In this document: positions 27,101-35,649 of the stretch, in pieces
Numbering within the stretch: position 1 is the first letter of the stretch
Layout: each line of letters starts with the position of its first letter
From: Isoetes taiwanensis
Taxonomy: Eukaryota > Streptophyta > Lycopodiopsida > Isoetales > Isoetaceae
Assembly (NCBI GenBank): GCA_021234155.1
Contig: JAJEKV010000019.1
Span: 21,272,709 to 21,336,708 of the forward strand
Reading direction: 5' to 3'
DNA length: 64,000 nt
Notes under the pieces: generated by a model
Seen by the model: only the letters and a program-made list of their open reading frames with translations
Told to the model about the DNA's origin: nothing
The model's database searches: none
Made by a program: the position numbers and the translations under genes

Positions 27101-30100
27101 TCAAGAAGGAGCCATCAGGACCACATGCAATAAAGCTACTGCAGTTTACACTCCAAACCATAACTTTTAGTTTACTCTTTATAACCTGCTGGAAGAAAGG
27201 AAGGAAGAAATATTATACTAATGACTGCTTTAGTTATTTTAATGTAGCTGGTTCTCAGAGGCATTGATCCAGCTTTGGCTGCCTACACTTCATTTGTGCA
27301 TCTACTGTGTTTATAAAGCAAGGACTGACATGAAACGATCATCATCCAGCAACAACAAAGTCAACAACTGAACTAATATGGTAAGTCAGCAAACAAGTTG
27401 TCATGTCTAGCAGATTAACACCCCTTCATGTACTGATGACCAACATAGAATCTGCATCAGAATAAATCCTAGCCGCACTCTATTTTGCAGAAGTGGTTGC
27501 AAAAACAATAAGAGGGAGTCCTGCTCGCCACATGAACAACCAAGCTCAATCTAGAGGTCCATTCAGGTCTCTGGGCAGCAAAGAAAGAGCAAAAGGACAT
27601 GTAAATTCATGTAGAATGAATTGCATACAGCTTTGTACAACGTGGATGTCCTTCATAACAAACTCATAATGCATATGCTAATTTAACGTAGCTTCTAGTA
27701 ATAAACTCCTAATGACCTCATCAATCCAGCCTAAAAGGCATGGGTCTGGTTTGGCACCTAAGTAATCCAAACAGCTTCTCCCATTTACTTTCATAGCAAT
27801 AATACTCGTTATTTACTTTGATTATTAAAAATTAGCCAAGCGACATACGTACTGCAGTTTGCTGGGCTAACACCATTAATCTTTCAATCTCTTGTTCAGC
27901 GTCCTCTTTTTTCTGCCTTGGAATGGTAACTTCCATTCCTAGTCTGCAAGAAAAATGAAGCAAATGTGAAATAGTTTCTATAAGTTGAACTTGCATGCAT
28001 ACAACATTTCTACTCATTTTGTCAATGTTATTGTTATAATGCCTAAACGATGATGTGGCAGTAGCGCTGACTATGTACCTTGATAGCCAAAATGACTTCC
28101 ATATTTATGCTCAGCAGTGACTATGTTCACAATTAGTCGCTTCAGTTGTTGGCATTCATGCTTGCTTTAGTTGTTAGCATTCACACTTAATTAGAAAACG
28201 AGAGAGATTTTACTAATTCTAGAGGCCATGAGTTTAAGAGATCACTTCATACAAGTCTGATCAATATACAGCTGTGGAAGAATACGAATACCCTGGAGAC
28301 ATGCATTTGAACAAATCAAAAATGTAGAAACCTGTACCATTGAAAATGAGGAAAGCCAAAAAGATTATTAACTTCTATAAGAGGCAACTTGGTTTGTGAG
28401 ACCAATGAGATTTATTTATACCGATAAATGAATGCCACAAAAACAAAGCAATTCCTCTGATATGTTTTACCCTCTTGAAGCGCCACTGGAAGGATGTTCC
28501 TTCACTGATTATGGCAATAACCCTCTTTGTTTCGAAAGAGTTCATGGATGAACAGGGCCACGCATTTCTGTTCATAATACCTCACCAGCTGCTGCAGGGT
28601 TGTTGGACCTCTAAAGAGGCAAGTAATATCTTCCTCTTATCTTGGACTTCCCGGGGGGGGCACCCGCCCTGGTACTATTCTGGCCCAAGCACACTTAACT
28701 TTGGAGTTCTGATACTATCCAATGCGATAGCACTAGTATGAAAAACTGCTCTCCTGCTTTCAAATTTACTCTTGGACATGCCAGTTTCCTTGCATTTCCT
28801 AAGATCTATGCATTGTAAAGATGGTGGCATTTATTTGTCCTTGTTTAATGTCTTAGTTTCTCGTTTCATTCTCAGTTTCAGGTTTGGTCTGATCTGAACT
28901 AATTCCTAAGGGGTTTTTCCATTCTTGCTGTTCAAATCCGCGTCCTCCTCAAGCAACAAATTGTGCAATTCAGTTGAGATTCTATAGTGGTTGCAATGTG
29001 CCTATAGTTGCCAGACTTCCCTAAGCAGTCACATCATTGTTTGTGTCTTTCTGTTTCAGAGTTAAGAAATAAACCTTCTTCTAAGCTGATTTGGATAGAC
29101 TTAATGCAAGAACCCTCAGTGCTGCTCCACCAACTGTTTCTTCCAAGAGAGCTTACTCTCTATAGAAGTTCAATGGCAAAGAAAGTTCCAGCCAGGATTC
29201 TTGTTGCTTTCCCTTCACTCTCTCTCTGAGTTCAATGGCTCTGGCATTATAACAAAAACTGAAGTCGTCAATAGGATGTTTTCTGTAGAGGAGGGCACCT
29301 AGGAAGCTGAGCTGACCTGCAATGTGCCATGTAAGCTTTGGAAGGATTCAAATAAAACATGCCAAGTCATCCATTCATGATTCCCACGAGCCCGGTCTGA
29401 AAAAAGATTGGTTCACCACCTAATGCCCTACTATTTCATTCACATTGTAAAACTGATTCCTGCTTGTCCCCTGTTAGAGGCCTTCTAGTGATGTTTCAAA
29501 TATCATTAAAGAAGTTATTTTTTGATGAGATCCATTGACTCCCAGGGTGCCACCATATAAGGTACCATTGTAGTTCCATGCTGCCAATTTCAAGAGCCAG
29601 CAGTCTCATAGACCCTTAATCCCTCTTTACTTTGAATGATCCTGCCCAGATTATAGTTCTCATCTCTGTAAATTGCCAATTTATTTGGATCCTTGCCTGT
29701 TGAAGCATTTAATGTTTTCTTTCGAAGTGGAATCAAGTCTACATTTGACAGATGTTGGTACTTGAGTTTTGATCAGATGTTGGAGGCCACCGCTTACCTT
29801 CCAAGCTGAGTTCTAGATGTCCCATAAAGTTTATGCGCCGTGATTAATGGATCTGAGGTATAATTAACCCTAACTATCTTAATTTCTCAAGCTTACTTGG
29901 GTTCCAAAAGCTGCAACAGTTCTCTTGCTTGAGTATTTTCCACAATGTCTAGCCATTTGCAGGCTTGCTTGCTGATGATAATGATAATGATGAATTTTCT
30001 ATTTTTCTCCTATAATTGTTTCATTAATGGTAAATTCTGCAGCTATATGAAGCTGTTCTATTAAGTTCATGTTTTGTGTATTATTATCTTGGTTGCAATG

Positions 30101-31687
30101 GCCTTAAGCTCTGACGCATTCCCTTTAATCTAACCTAACCAGTTTCTCTAATGCCTCAAACATTGGAGACAAGTTTGTTCTGCCGCTGTGAGACAACTTA
30201 ACCTTCAAGGAAATCCAAGAGCTCTCGGATCCAATGATTTTTGAGATATGGTTCTGGAACTTCTAAAATGGATTAGATTAGATTAGAGAGATTCAAAAGG
30301 TATATTGGCTGATATCATAGATCTCACCTCTTTAAGAGAAGGTCTGGTATTGGCAGTCATTCAATATGATGGTTTTTACAAATGTTAGTGTGATGCATAG
30401 TTTCTCCCCTTCAGCCATATAGATTAAATGAGTCATGAGAAGCAATGCATTCCAAGGTTATCAAACTAGGACATATTACATAGGATATACAATACTTGTG
30501 CATGTATGTCTTCAATCAGTTCTTAAAGCAGATGACAAAAGTGAACTGCGCCTCTCATTTTTACATGACACCAATGTTAGTTTGGCTTCAGCTGATCATT
30601 GAACATTCCATTCTGGATCTAATAAGGGGGGCTACAGGCCAGCGGAATGCAGTGCTTAACTTACTTCTCAAAAACACGAGAAAGTTGATGCCATTGTGGA
30701 TCTTTACAGTGGTTGCCAAAACGCCCCACCTCGCGTGTAAACAGTTCCAATCCTTCTCTGTTACAGAAAATTATCAACGATTTTATAAATGTCAACAGCC
30801 TTTATAATAGACAGGATCAAAGATGCTGCCGATATATAATCCGCATGGAGTAATGCTAGTCCATCAGGAGGCTCATCAATTATGCAAGCCATTCTACACT
30901 ATATTTGTAATTACCTCTTATCAGCTGCAGCAATCTTCCATAGTACATGCATGTCCTTGGATACCAGTCTTTGGACACCTTCAGATGGTAGAATCTCTTC
31001 TCTGAGAATCATTATCTCTCTATCTGAAAGTGATTGGTCCAAATTGAATCCCTTTACAATTGTGTTTGCGACCTCAAATGCCAAAATCCCTATCTTGGTA
31101 CCTTTGGGTCCTATTGAAGCAAACCCACTACCCAAAGTCGTTATACTACTTCCTACAGTATCTAATGCTTCAACTGCCTTCTCAAAACTTGCAGTTCCAG
31201 CTCTGCCCAAGATATAACCCACTTCAGATACCTTTATAAGTACGTGCAGTATGTTAGTAATCGAAAAGAACATATACCATACACAGTTCCCTAGAAATAA
31301 CACGCTTACCTTTGCTGCACCTTTCTTTGCTACTATGCTAGTCTTTGATTTCGCAGATTTAGCTTTATCCGACAATACCCTGGAAAGATGTCTCTTTTCA
31401 AACCTCTGTTGGGCATAAATATCGTCAGTTTCTTTTTCATGTGCCAGTCTATATCCCAGCTTTTTCTTAGTTGGTGAGACAGGATCCTCCAACTCAACCT
31501 GTTGTTCTACACGCCGATTGTGGATTTCTGCAATGCAGTCGTTTTTAGCAGGTCGCTGACCCGTTTTCAGCTCGATAGGTGATTCAGAAGCCAATTTTCT
31601 GTTTTTCAAATGCCGTTTAGCATGCCCAGAATGCAAATAAGATACGGCCTGTTTGTTGGGATTCTTTTTAGAGCAAAATGCTCCCAT
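12137..31687 (-). CDS. PSI1-like: PSI1-like protein (DUF3475/DUF668), 12 exons, 708 aa
   Basis: Exons in order: 31687-31310, 31231-30915, 30757-30665, 27943-27853, 26934-26838, 26733-26636, 23480-23411, 19058-18943, 17213-17100, 14353-14277, 12873-12829, 12767-12137. All introns are GT-AG. Every junction keeps phase, and the sum is 2,127 nt with no internal stop. The start MGAFCSKK has Gly2, Cys5 and Ser6, an N-myristoylation and palmitoylation-type signal, which suggests membrane attachment. Residues about 172-228 are DUF3475 (KIGILAFEVANTIVKG), residues 229-380 a helical stretch including RFGNHCKDPQWH, ELYHELHSLDR and LKKRSLWSKILEE, and residues about 404-484 DUF668 (GLALHYANIINQIDNL, RDTLYQGLPPTIK). 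HHGFGWVGEWA, a Ser-rich tail with KSPSQSP and PGISKSEEF, and two 21-residue repeats (660-701) follow. The family (Arabidopsis PSI1) promotes growth in peptide-hormone (PSK) signalling. The order of conserved blocks is complete and the length is slightly above the Arabidopsis protein. The donors of exon 7 (GTGTGA) and exon 8 (GTCTGT) are weak. The 5' UTR is not defined. Confidence 0.93.
13193..13226 (+). repeat. CTAT microsatellite in PSI1-like intron 10
   Basis: A run of CTAT units (about five uninterrupted, then CGAT CTAT) lies in the 1.4-kb intron between exons 10 and 11 of the PSI1-like gene. It is away from the splice sites and has no apparent role. Confidence 0.8.
14696..14825. other. 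GC-rich insert in PSI1-like intron 9 boundary region
   Basis: A short GC-rich block stands out from the AT-rich intron 9. It contains CCGGCTGGCAGGTGCCCAAC, GCTCGGGCTGGAAGGGACTG and CTTCGAAGCCAGCCC-like words. The CCAGCC and GGCTGG words are partly inverted to each other. It looks like a small inserted element, possibly SINE-related because a TTCGAGTAC word resembles a weak B box. No A box is evident, so this is unproven. Confidence 0.35.
15540..15780 (+). other. possible solo LTR or promoter-like fragment in intron 9
   Basis: The block carries repeated GACGTG/GCTGACGTGGC words followed by a TATA box (CTCTATATAAGCC near 15613-15625) and then a run with TCTTCTTCTGTTC. This arrangement of CACGTC-type motifs, TATA box and short leader is common in plant LTR promoters. 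There are no matching second copy, primer site or target duplication in view, so the call is tentative. Confidence 0.3.
17348..17533 (-). mobile_element. Ty1/copia RNase H 3' fragment
   Basis: The minus-strand frame contains IREEMQLGTVKLKYYNTKAQ followed by VADDLTK and LVGSNFKLMKG. This is the signature of the end of copia polyproteins: the RNase H tail with a VAD-LTK motif and a final F-L-K-G block. The conserved acidic residue context is kept but the frame is short (61 codons). It lies in intron 8 of the PSI1-like gene in the same direction as the gene. The copia remnant in intron 7 runs the opposite way, so the two are separate insertions or have been rearranged. Confidence 0.8.
17640..17870 (-). 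mobile_element. tRNA-derived SINE-like element
   Basis: On the minus strand TAGCTTAGTGG (17846-17836) is a perfect match to the polymerase III A box. GGTTCGGTAC (17802-17793) is an imperfect B box at the expected distance. Between them, GGAGTGCACTTGGCTTGCAAGC reads like the D-arm and anticodon-arm part of a tRNA. About 150 bases of unrelated body follow and end in an A-rich stretch. It lies in intron 8 of the PSI1-like gene. A tRNA pseudogene is the alternative, but the body and A-rich tail favour a SINE. Confidence 0.6.
18326..18790 (+). repeat. two tandem copies of an unidentified coding-like module
   Basis: Two copies of about 270 bp spacing share GGTTGAGTTTGG, AAGAGGAAGA, ACATATCCAACAACTTTGCAG and TGTAGCTCTTTT. 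The second (about 18650-18745) translates as QHLIKNYDQKYVALLFMDFL. The first (about 18395-18470) is a shortened version lacking the NYDQ part. The same module occurs on the minus strand at 28475-28640 and 26270-26400, and less clearly at 24225-24310. It resembles, weakly, the TTL-x-x-F-V-x-x-Y-E segment of FAR1/MULE-type proteins, but I would not assign it. Both copies lie in PSI1-like intron 8, antisense to the gene. Confidence 0.5.
19430..21430 (+). mobile_element. degenerate Ty1/copia retrotransposon
   Basis: Blocks appear in copia order on the plus strand, broken by frameshifts and stops. The protease start QWLIDSEATKHLAG (about 19438-19480) comes first. Next is a VPGLLVNLLSVSEFDKKLGF block (19630-19690) and an integrase zone with LELIHSNICHL and RYFIVLADDF (19935-20030). 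A PYAHAQNGG-like integrase remnant lies near 20230 and CCHHKTM-like connector sequence after it. The start of reverse transcriptase, WLTAMQEELSMLAKQGTWKL and GAKWIFRTKYHSDGSLSKHK, lies at about 21217-21380. The aspartic-protease DSG triplet has become DSE. Sequence after the first reverse transcriptase block is missing. No LTRs were identified. It sits in PSI1-like intron 7, antisense to the host gene. The element is dead. Confidence 0.85.
21640..22050 (-). pseudogene. broken cupin (DUF861, RmlC-like) gene fragment
   Basis: Three minus-strand segments in different frames together give the plant small-cupin pattern. LGMHIELSPSAYRLAEL comes first, then a SKFP block, then KYDMAEMCHHTEGSVRVYP and AGDVAMFPKGLSCTWD followed by a VEKYYF block. 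The last motif (G-D-x-x-x-F-P-x-G-x-S-C-T-W-D) is the hallmark of the family related to (S)-ureidoglycine aminohydrolase cupins. Breaks: a TGA replaces the residue before AGDV, a one-base loss lies between SKFP and the next block, and an extra base lies a few codons upstream. No introns interrupt the cupin core, so a retrocopy is possible. It lies in PSI1-like intron 7, in the gene's direction, beside the dead copia element. Confidence 0.75.
24130..26400 (-). repeat. two rounds of a decayed multi-part coding-like repeat (PSI1-like intron 6)
   Basis: On the minus strand, similar protein-like blocks occur twice in the same order. Round one, from 26400 downward: LRQLVEYYDQKCVSHFVYEL (about 26360-26300), KQTEITNFF (26263-26237), a long basic stretch ending near 25994, SHRPFGSYVDVNKSF (about 25885-25840), FYKDNFLNI (about 25770-25735), and LGQFCVSSYQLEIEAGR with several Cys residues (25680-25540). 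Round two: KQTVLNFF (about 25380-25357), a basic stretch to 25137, SHRPYGSPVDINKLF (about 25065-25020), FFKENFLNI (about 24560-24530), ARLRVSSYQLEMALG (about 24450-24400), HFICTCPTY, and a YDQKCVLLFINE block (24290-24245). Stops and frame changes separate the blocks. The Cys-rich part resembles the zinc-finger tail of non-LTR retrotransposon reverse transcriptases. Identity is otherwise open. Confidence 0.45.
28475..28640 (-). repeat. copy of the unidentified module in PSI1-like intron 3
   Basis: The minus strand reads CLFRGPTTLQQLVRYYEQKC followed by VALFIHELFRNKEG and then a stop. It is the least damaged copy of the module seen at 26360, 24290 and, inverted, at 18395 and 18650. DNA matches to the inverted copies extend upstream through AAGAGGAAGATAT and TCCAACAAC, so these are copies of one element and not conserved exons of the host gene. 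They do not fit the PSI1-like reading frame. Confidence 0.5.
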
Positions 31688-32560
31688 TCTCGGCAAAGAC
31701 AGAACTTCATCTAATGTCACCTTACACAATCTCGGATAACAGGTTCTAAAGCGTCGGGCATCTGCTTAAACTTGGAAATACCAGTTCCTTTTTTTCTTTT
31801 GGAAGGCCTGCCAACATAGCTTCTTTAGAGTTCAAGGCACGTCGTAGACCTGTTCCAGCAATCTGAAGCGACATGCCATTTCACTCGAATTTAAAATCTG
31901 CAGGCTAAATCTGTAACTAATCAGAGCAAAAAAATTTAATCATTCTAGTCACTTCAAGCTCAATCAGATTATCACAAATGTTGACAAAAAAAAGGAAGAA
32001 GAACAATGTACATCGCTCAAATCAAATCAACAGGGCAGTACTAATGGTAGACCTCCAGCTCACGTCCAGCAGAAGCGAAACCGGAGTCATTAAGACAGCA
32101 TTTGTTAACTTTGCCACTTATTATCTGATGAAGTTGCATGTGGAGAGTGCAATTTGCAATCGAGCTGCAGAGATGCAGGCTGAGCACCTTCAGGGCCATT
32201 CAATGCTTCGCAAATCGTTGATAAAATGTGGGAAGCGTTATCACCAACCAACGATTATCTCAGGGTCCGGCCGTCCGGGTAAAAAAAAAAAAATCGGCAT
32301 TCAATCGAAACTGTTTTTGGGTTGCCCCTAGGGGGGCAAACCCTTGTTTATGTTGAAGTTTTGGCATATCCGCGTGATACCGGAATATTTCTGCGATACG
32401 CTTCTGCGGATCGCTAAAAACCTCCTATTTCCTCGTGAACCGCTACCGCCGAGGTCTCATTTCTCGTCAACCGTAACCGGCAAAGACGGCTGCTTCAACT
32501 GACGGGCAGGATCCGATCGAAAGCGATACGGATTTGTGAGATTGGGGATTTAATCGAAAG
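31688..32560 (-). promoter_or_regulatory. upstream region of the PSI1-like gene
   Basis: This is the sequence directly 5' of the start codon at 31687. The part at about 32370-32540 is richer in CpG (GCGGATCGC, CTACCGCCGAGG, GATCCGATCGAAAGCG) than the surrounding AT-rich DNA. It is the best candidate for the promoter and first untranslated exon. No TATA box or 5' UTR intron could be placed with confidence. An A-rich/GC palindrome shared with 60638 lies at 32319. The in-frame ATG 14 codons upstream (31729) is rejected because only the start at 31687 gives the myristoylation signal. Confidence 0.4.
32319..32343. repeat. 25-bp GC-rich palindrome, shared with 60638-60662
   Basis: GGGTTGCCCC, TA, GGGGGGCAAACCC forms a near-perfect inverted repeat. 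The flanking words TTGTTTATG and TTTTGGCATATCC on one side and CTGTTTTTG on the other are also shared, in inverse orientation, with the copy near 60638. The conserved stretch is about 60 bases long. Confidence 0.75.
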
Positions 32561-35560
32561 ACGACGGTAGAAATGGCGACGTAAATGAATGGTATGTGAT
32601 AATTTTATTCTGGTGTCTGTAATCTCAAGCAATGCAAGGATGAGGTCTTCTTAAAAACACGTAAAATCACAAGTCCTGCATCGAAAAGACCACTATTCAA
32701 GTCCTTCTTCTCAATCTTCCTTATGGTAGTGTTAAGCATTGTGTAAAATGAGATGTGAATCTTATGATTTGGCGCCGATAAGCTTCTTTCTCTAATTTTA
32801 GGAATAATACAGAGCTTATATTCCTGATTTAATAGTGGCTTGACCCCTACTAAAGGAATTTATGTAGATAAACAATGGAGAAATAGGGAACTCAAACAAT
32901 GGAAAAGAGGAAACTGTTTAGCTTTCGCTGCAGTATAATAGAGGTTAGAAAAAATTTACTTCGATCGTAATTACGGGGTTAAAACATCTTTTCAAACAGA
33001 CAAGTATTCAAAGATGGTTGCCATAAGACTCAATTTGTTCTTGTAACATGGCAAGTGAAAAAACAATATTAACTGCATCGATCTATATTTAGCAACAAAA
33101 ATCGGTGACTATCATGCCTTGTTGATGTTTGCTTTCATTTGTTCTTAGATGTATTGCTTTCTATGTTGATTGTCCTGCTAATGTACATCCATGCGCCATC
33201 AAGAAAGGCCAGCCTTGTTTTCATCTCTTATTTCATTATGGGATATCATACACAAGCATCACAATAGCCATACAATTTATGCTTGTTGTAGAACATGGCA
33301 CTTTGTCAATAGAAGAGACTTCTGTGTTGCTACCTTGTTTGTTCACTGGTATAATAAAACGCTGGAACCACATGGTTTGCAATATCCAGGATTACACATT
33401 AAACGCTGAACCACATGGTTTGCAATAATATGCAGGATTGCCACATGGTCAGCTACTGGAAGGCCATATCTTTTCATTCACATGGGAAATCTAGACGCAT
33501 TCTAGAGCATGATGCAGATTGCAAACTGGTATACAAAATATTTATATACTTATTGCTATGCTTTAATATTCTTACAATTTGTACTTCTTGTACAACAGGT
33601 CCTTTGCCATAAATGAAATTCTTGTTGTGACTCTTTTCCATGCTCCTTGTAATTGTTAGACACCAGCAGCAAGGATTTTGGAGGACTTAACTTCATTTGT
33701 TCCCTATTGGTGTAAATGTTGAAGATGCATGGTTTGCAAATGCAAGATTACATATTGTCAACTACTTGAAGGCCATAGCTTTCATTTACATGGCCAATTC
33801 TGGAAGTTGTAAAACTCAGGTACATGGCCGTTGAATGATTCTCAACATCCACATCCTGGGATGGAATGCTCAAGTCCGTGGTGTTTTGGCCTTAAAACTA
33901 TCTTGATTATTTTGCTCATACAACCGTGCTATAGAACCATCCAAAGGAAAACAAATGGCATTTAAGACTGCGGTTCTTCATCCCTTCAGAGAATCCATCT
34001 CTTGGCCAAAACAATGAGTGGAAAGATTTTACGTGATAAAAAGCCAAAAATCCGTGCCGATTATTTTCACCTAGCCAAAGGAGCACAATGCGATCGATAC
34101 ATTGTAATGAAATAAGTAGGATCCGGCCTCGGCAGCATTCATCAATTCAGAGAATAATAGCAAATTTCCACACTACTCTTCAAAGCTGATCTTGCCGCTC
34201 GTGATGCATTAGACTATTTAACACCGACTAACAAATCCAAATTTCTACAAATTACCGTTGATGCAACTTGGTCTCACTATTTTTGTTTCTTTTCCTAGGA
34301 AATGTGGGTATTTGGTCCTCGCATGGTAGCAAGCTAGATTCATTGAGATTCTCCGCTTTAGACCTCGCAAGCTTCCTCGCAAGCTTATTGGAAAACCTCA
34401 AGTAAAAGCGCTTAATCGAGTCCGTGATATTAAGAGATTCGCACCGCTAGTTGCAAAAGAAACTCATCAAAGCCGCATCATGAGAGGTAATCCGTGGAAC
34501 TATATCAACTCGAGGTTTTAAACCTTTGATTTGTAGGAAATGAACTTTATGGACCATGGGGTCAATTACTTATAGTATTGATCATAACACAATTCCTAAT
34601 ATTGTTCTTATGCAATGCTTTTGACCGTTTTTCTACGTGATAGAAATTCTTGGAAGGAAATAGAGTTTAAAGTAGGTCATTCAAAGGGTTTTGTTCCATG
34701 ATTCTATGCATTTCCATTGTAATTGTATTGCTCAGACAAGAATGCAAAGAACCTATTTTGGAACTCAAGAAAATGTTAAAGAGCAATTGACTTTACAAGA
34801 AAGGTCGCTCGAGCTTAAATCAGCCAGCCCAGAACTATAATCGCTAAAGACAATGTGATACCTGTGGTATTTGGTGAAAGCGCATTGTCTCTGCATCAAT
34901 TGCACATATGCAACATGAGGGCTATTGAAAATGGAGTTCACCAGACATTGTTGTGGGTAACACTCTTGTTGATATGTATGTGAAATGTCACGTACTGAGG
35001 AGGCAATATGAAATATTTTAAAATTGCCATGTGGTTCTATCATTGCCGCGATATGCACAAAGATCGCGGACAAAGATTCTTGCCCTTAAGTATTTTGAAA
35101 ACATGCACAAGAGGGCATAAAACCGTTAGAGCCACCTTCCTGAGCATTATGAAAATATGGCATGATTGGGCACCAAACAGAAACCTATTCTCGCCTTTAT
35201 CATCCCCCATGTTGCATTGCTCCGGCAGGACTTCGAACTAAGGCCTTCCATCATTTCATCGTTATCAGATGCATTTTTCCTTCAGCCTTGCTTAACTATA
35301 TCGGCATGGAAAATGAGAATTTTTTATGCTTAGTCTATAATAGTTTTACCTAATGCCAAGTGTTGATCAAATACACAGCTTATGGCATGGCAAGTGAGAT
35401 CGCCGGGATGTTCAAGAAACAAAATTCGATTCTTAAATTTCTTGAAAAGGATGTGTACGTGAGAACTATAATCGCATGATTCTTTTGCAAAGGTATGCTT
35501 TGGTCTCATTCGATCTTGGAGTAGGGGTACCGGATAGTAACCATTTTGTTGACACAGGGC
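32561..35560. other. no gene recognised
   Basis: Short frames only, none with a recognisable motif. A degenerate direct repeat is visible around 33360-33440 (AACCACATGGTTTGCAATA twice, about 50 bp apart), with a further TGGTTTGCAAATG copy near 33734. The block at 33460-33480 (GGCCATATCTTTTCATTCACATGG) recurs at about 33770-33795. This suggests an old element with internal duplication. Confidence 0.4.
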
Positions 35561-35640
35561 GTGGATTTGAACCGGCGAAACGGGCTAAGCACTCTCATAC
35601 ACTAAGTTTTTGGCCGCTACCAGCTGTGGAAAGATTGAAG
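35560..35640 (-). mobile_element. tRNA-derived SINE-like head
   Basis: The minus strand carries GGTTCAAATCC (35573-35563), a perfect polymerase III B box. Upstream at the proper spacing, ACTTAGTGTATGAGAGTGC (35607-35589) resembles a diverged A-box and D-arm region. The arms do not fold into a full tRNA. A tRNA-derived SINE or tRNA relic explains it best. Its downstream end was not defined. Confidence 0.45.
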
Positions 35641-35649
35641 GATATGATA

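Noticed and set aside
30911-31729. 272-codon minus-strand frame taken as a single gene
   Set aside because: It reads through a 78-bp intron and starts 14 codons upstream of the conserved MGAFCS start. It is only exons 1 and 2 of the PSI1-like gene with intron sequence between.
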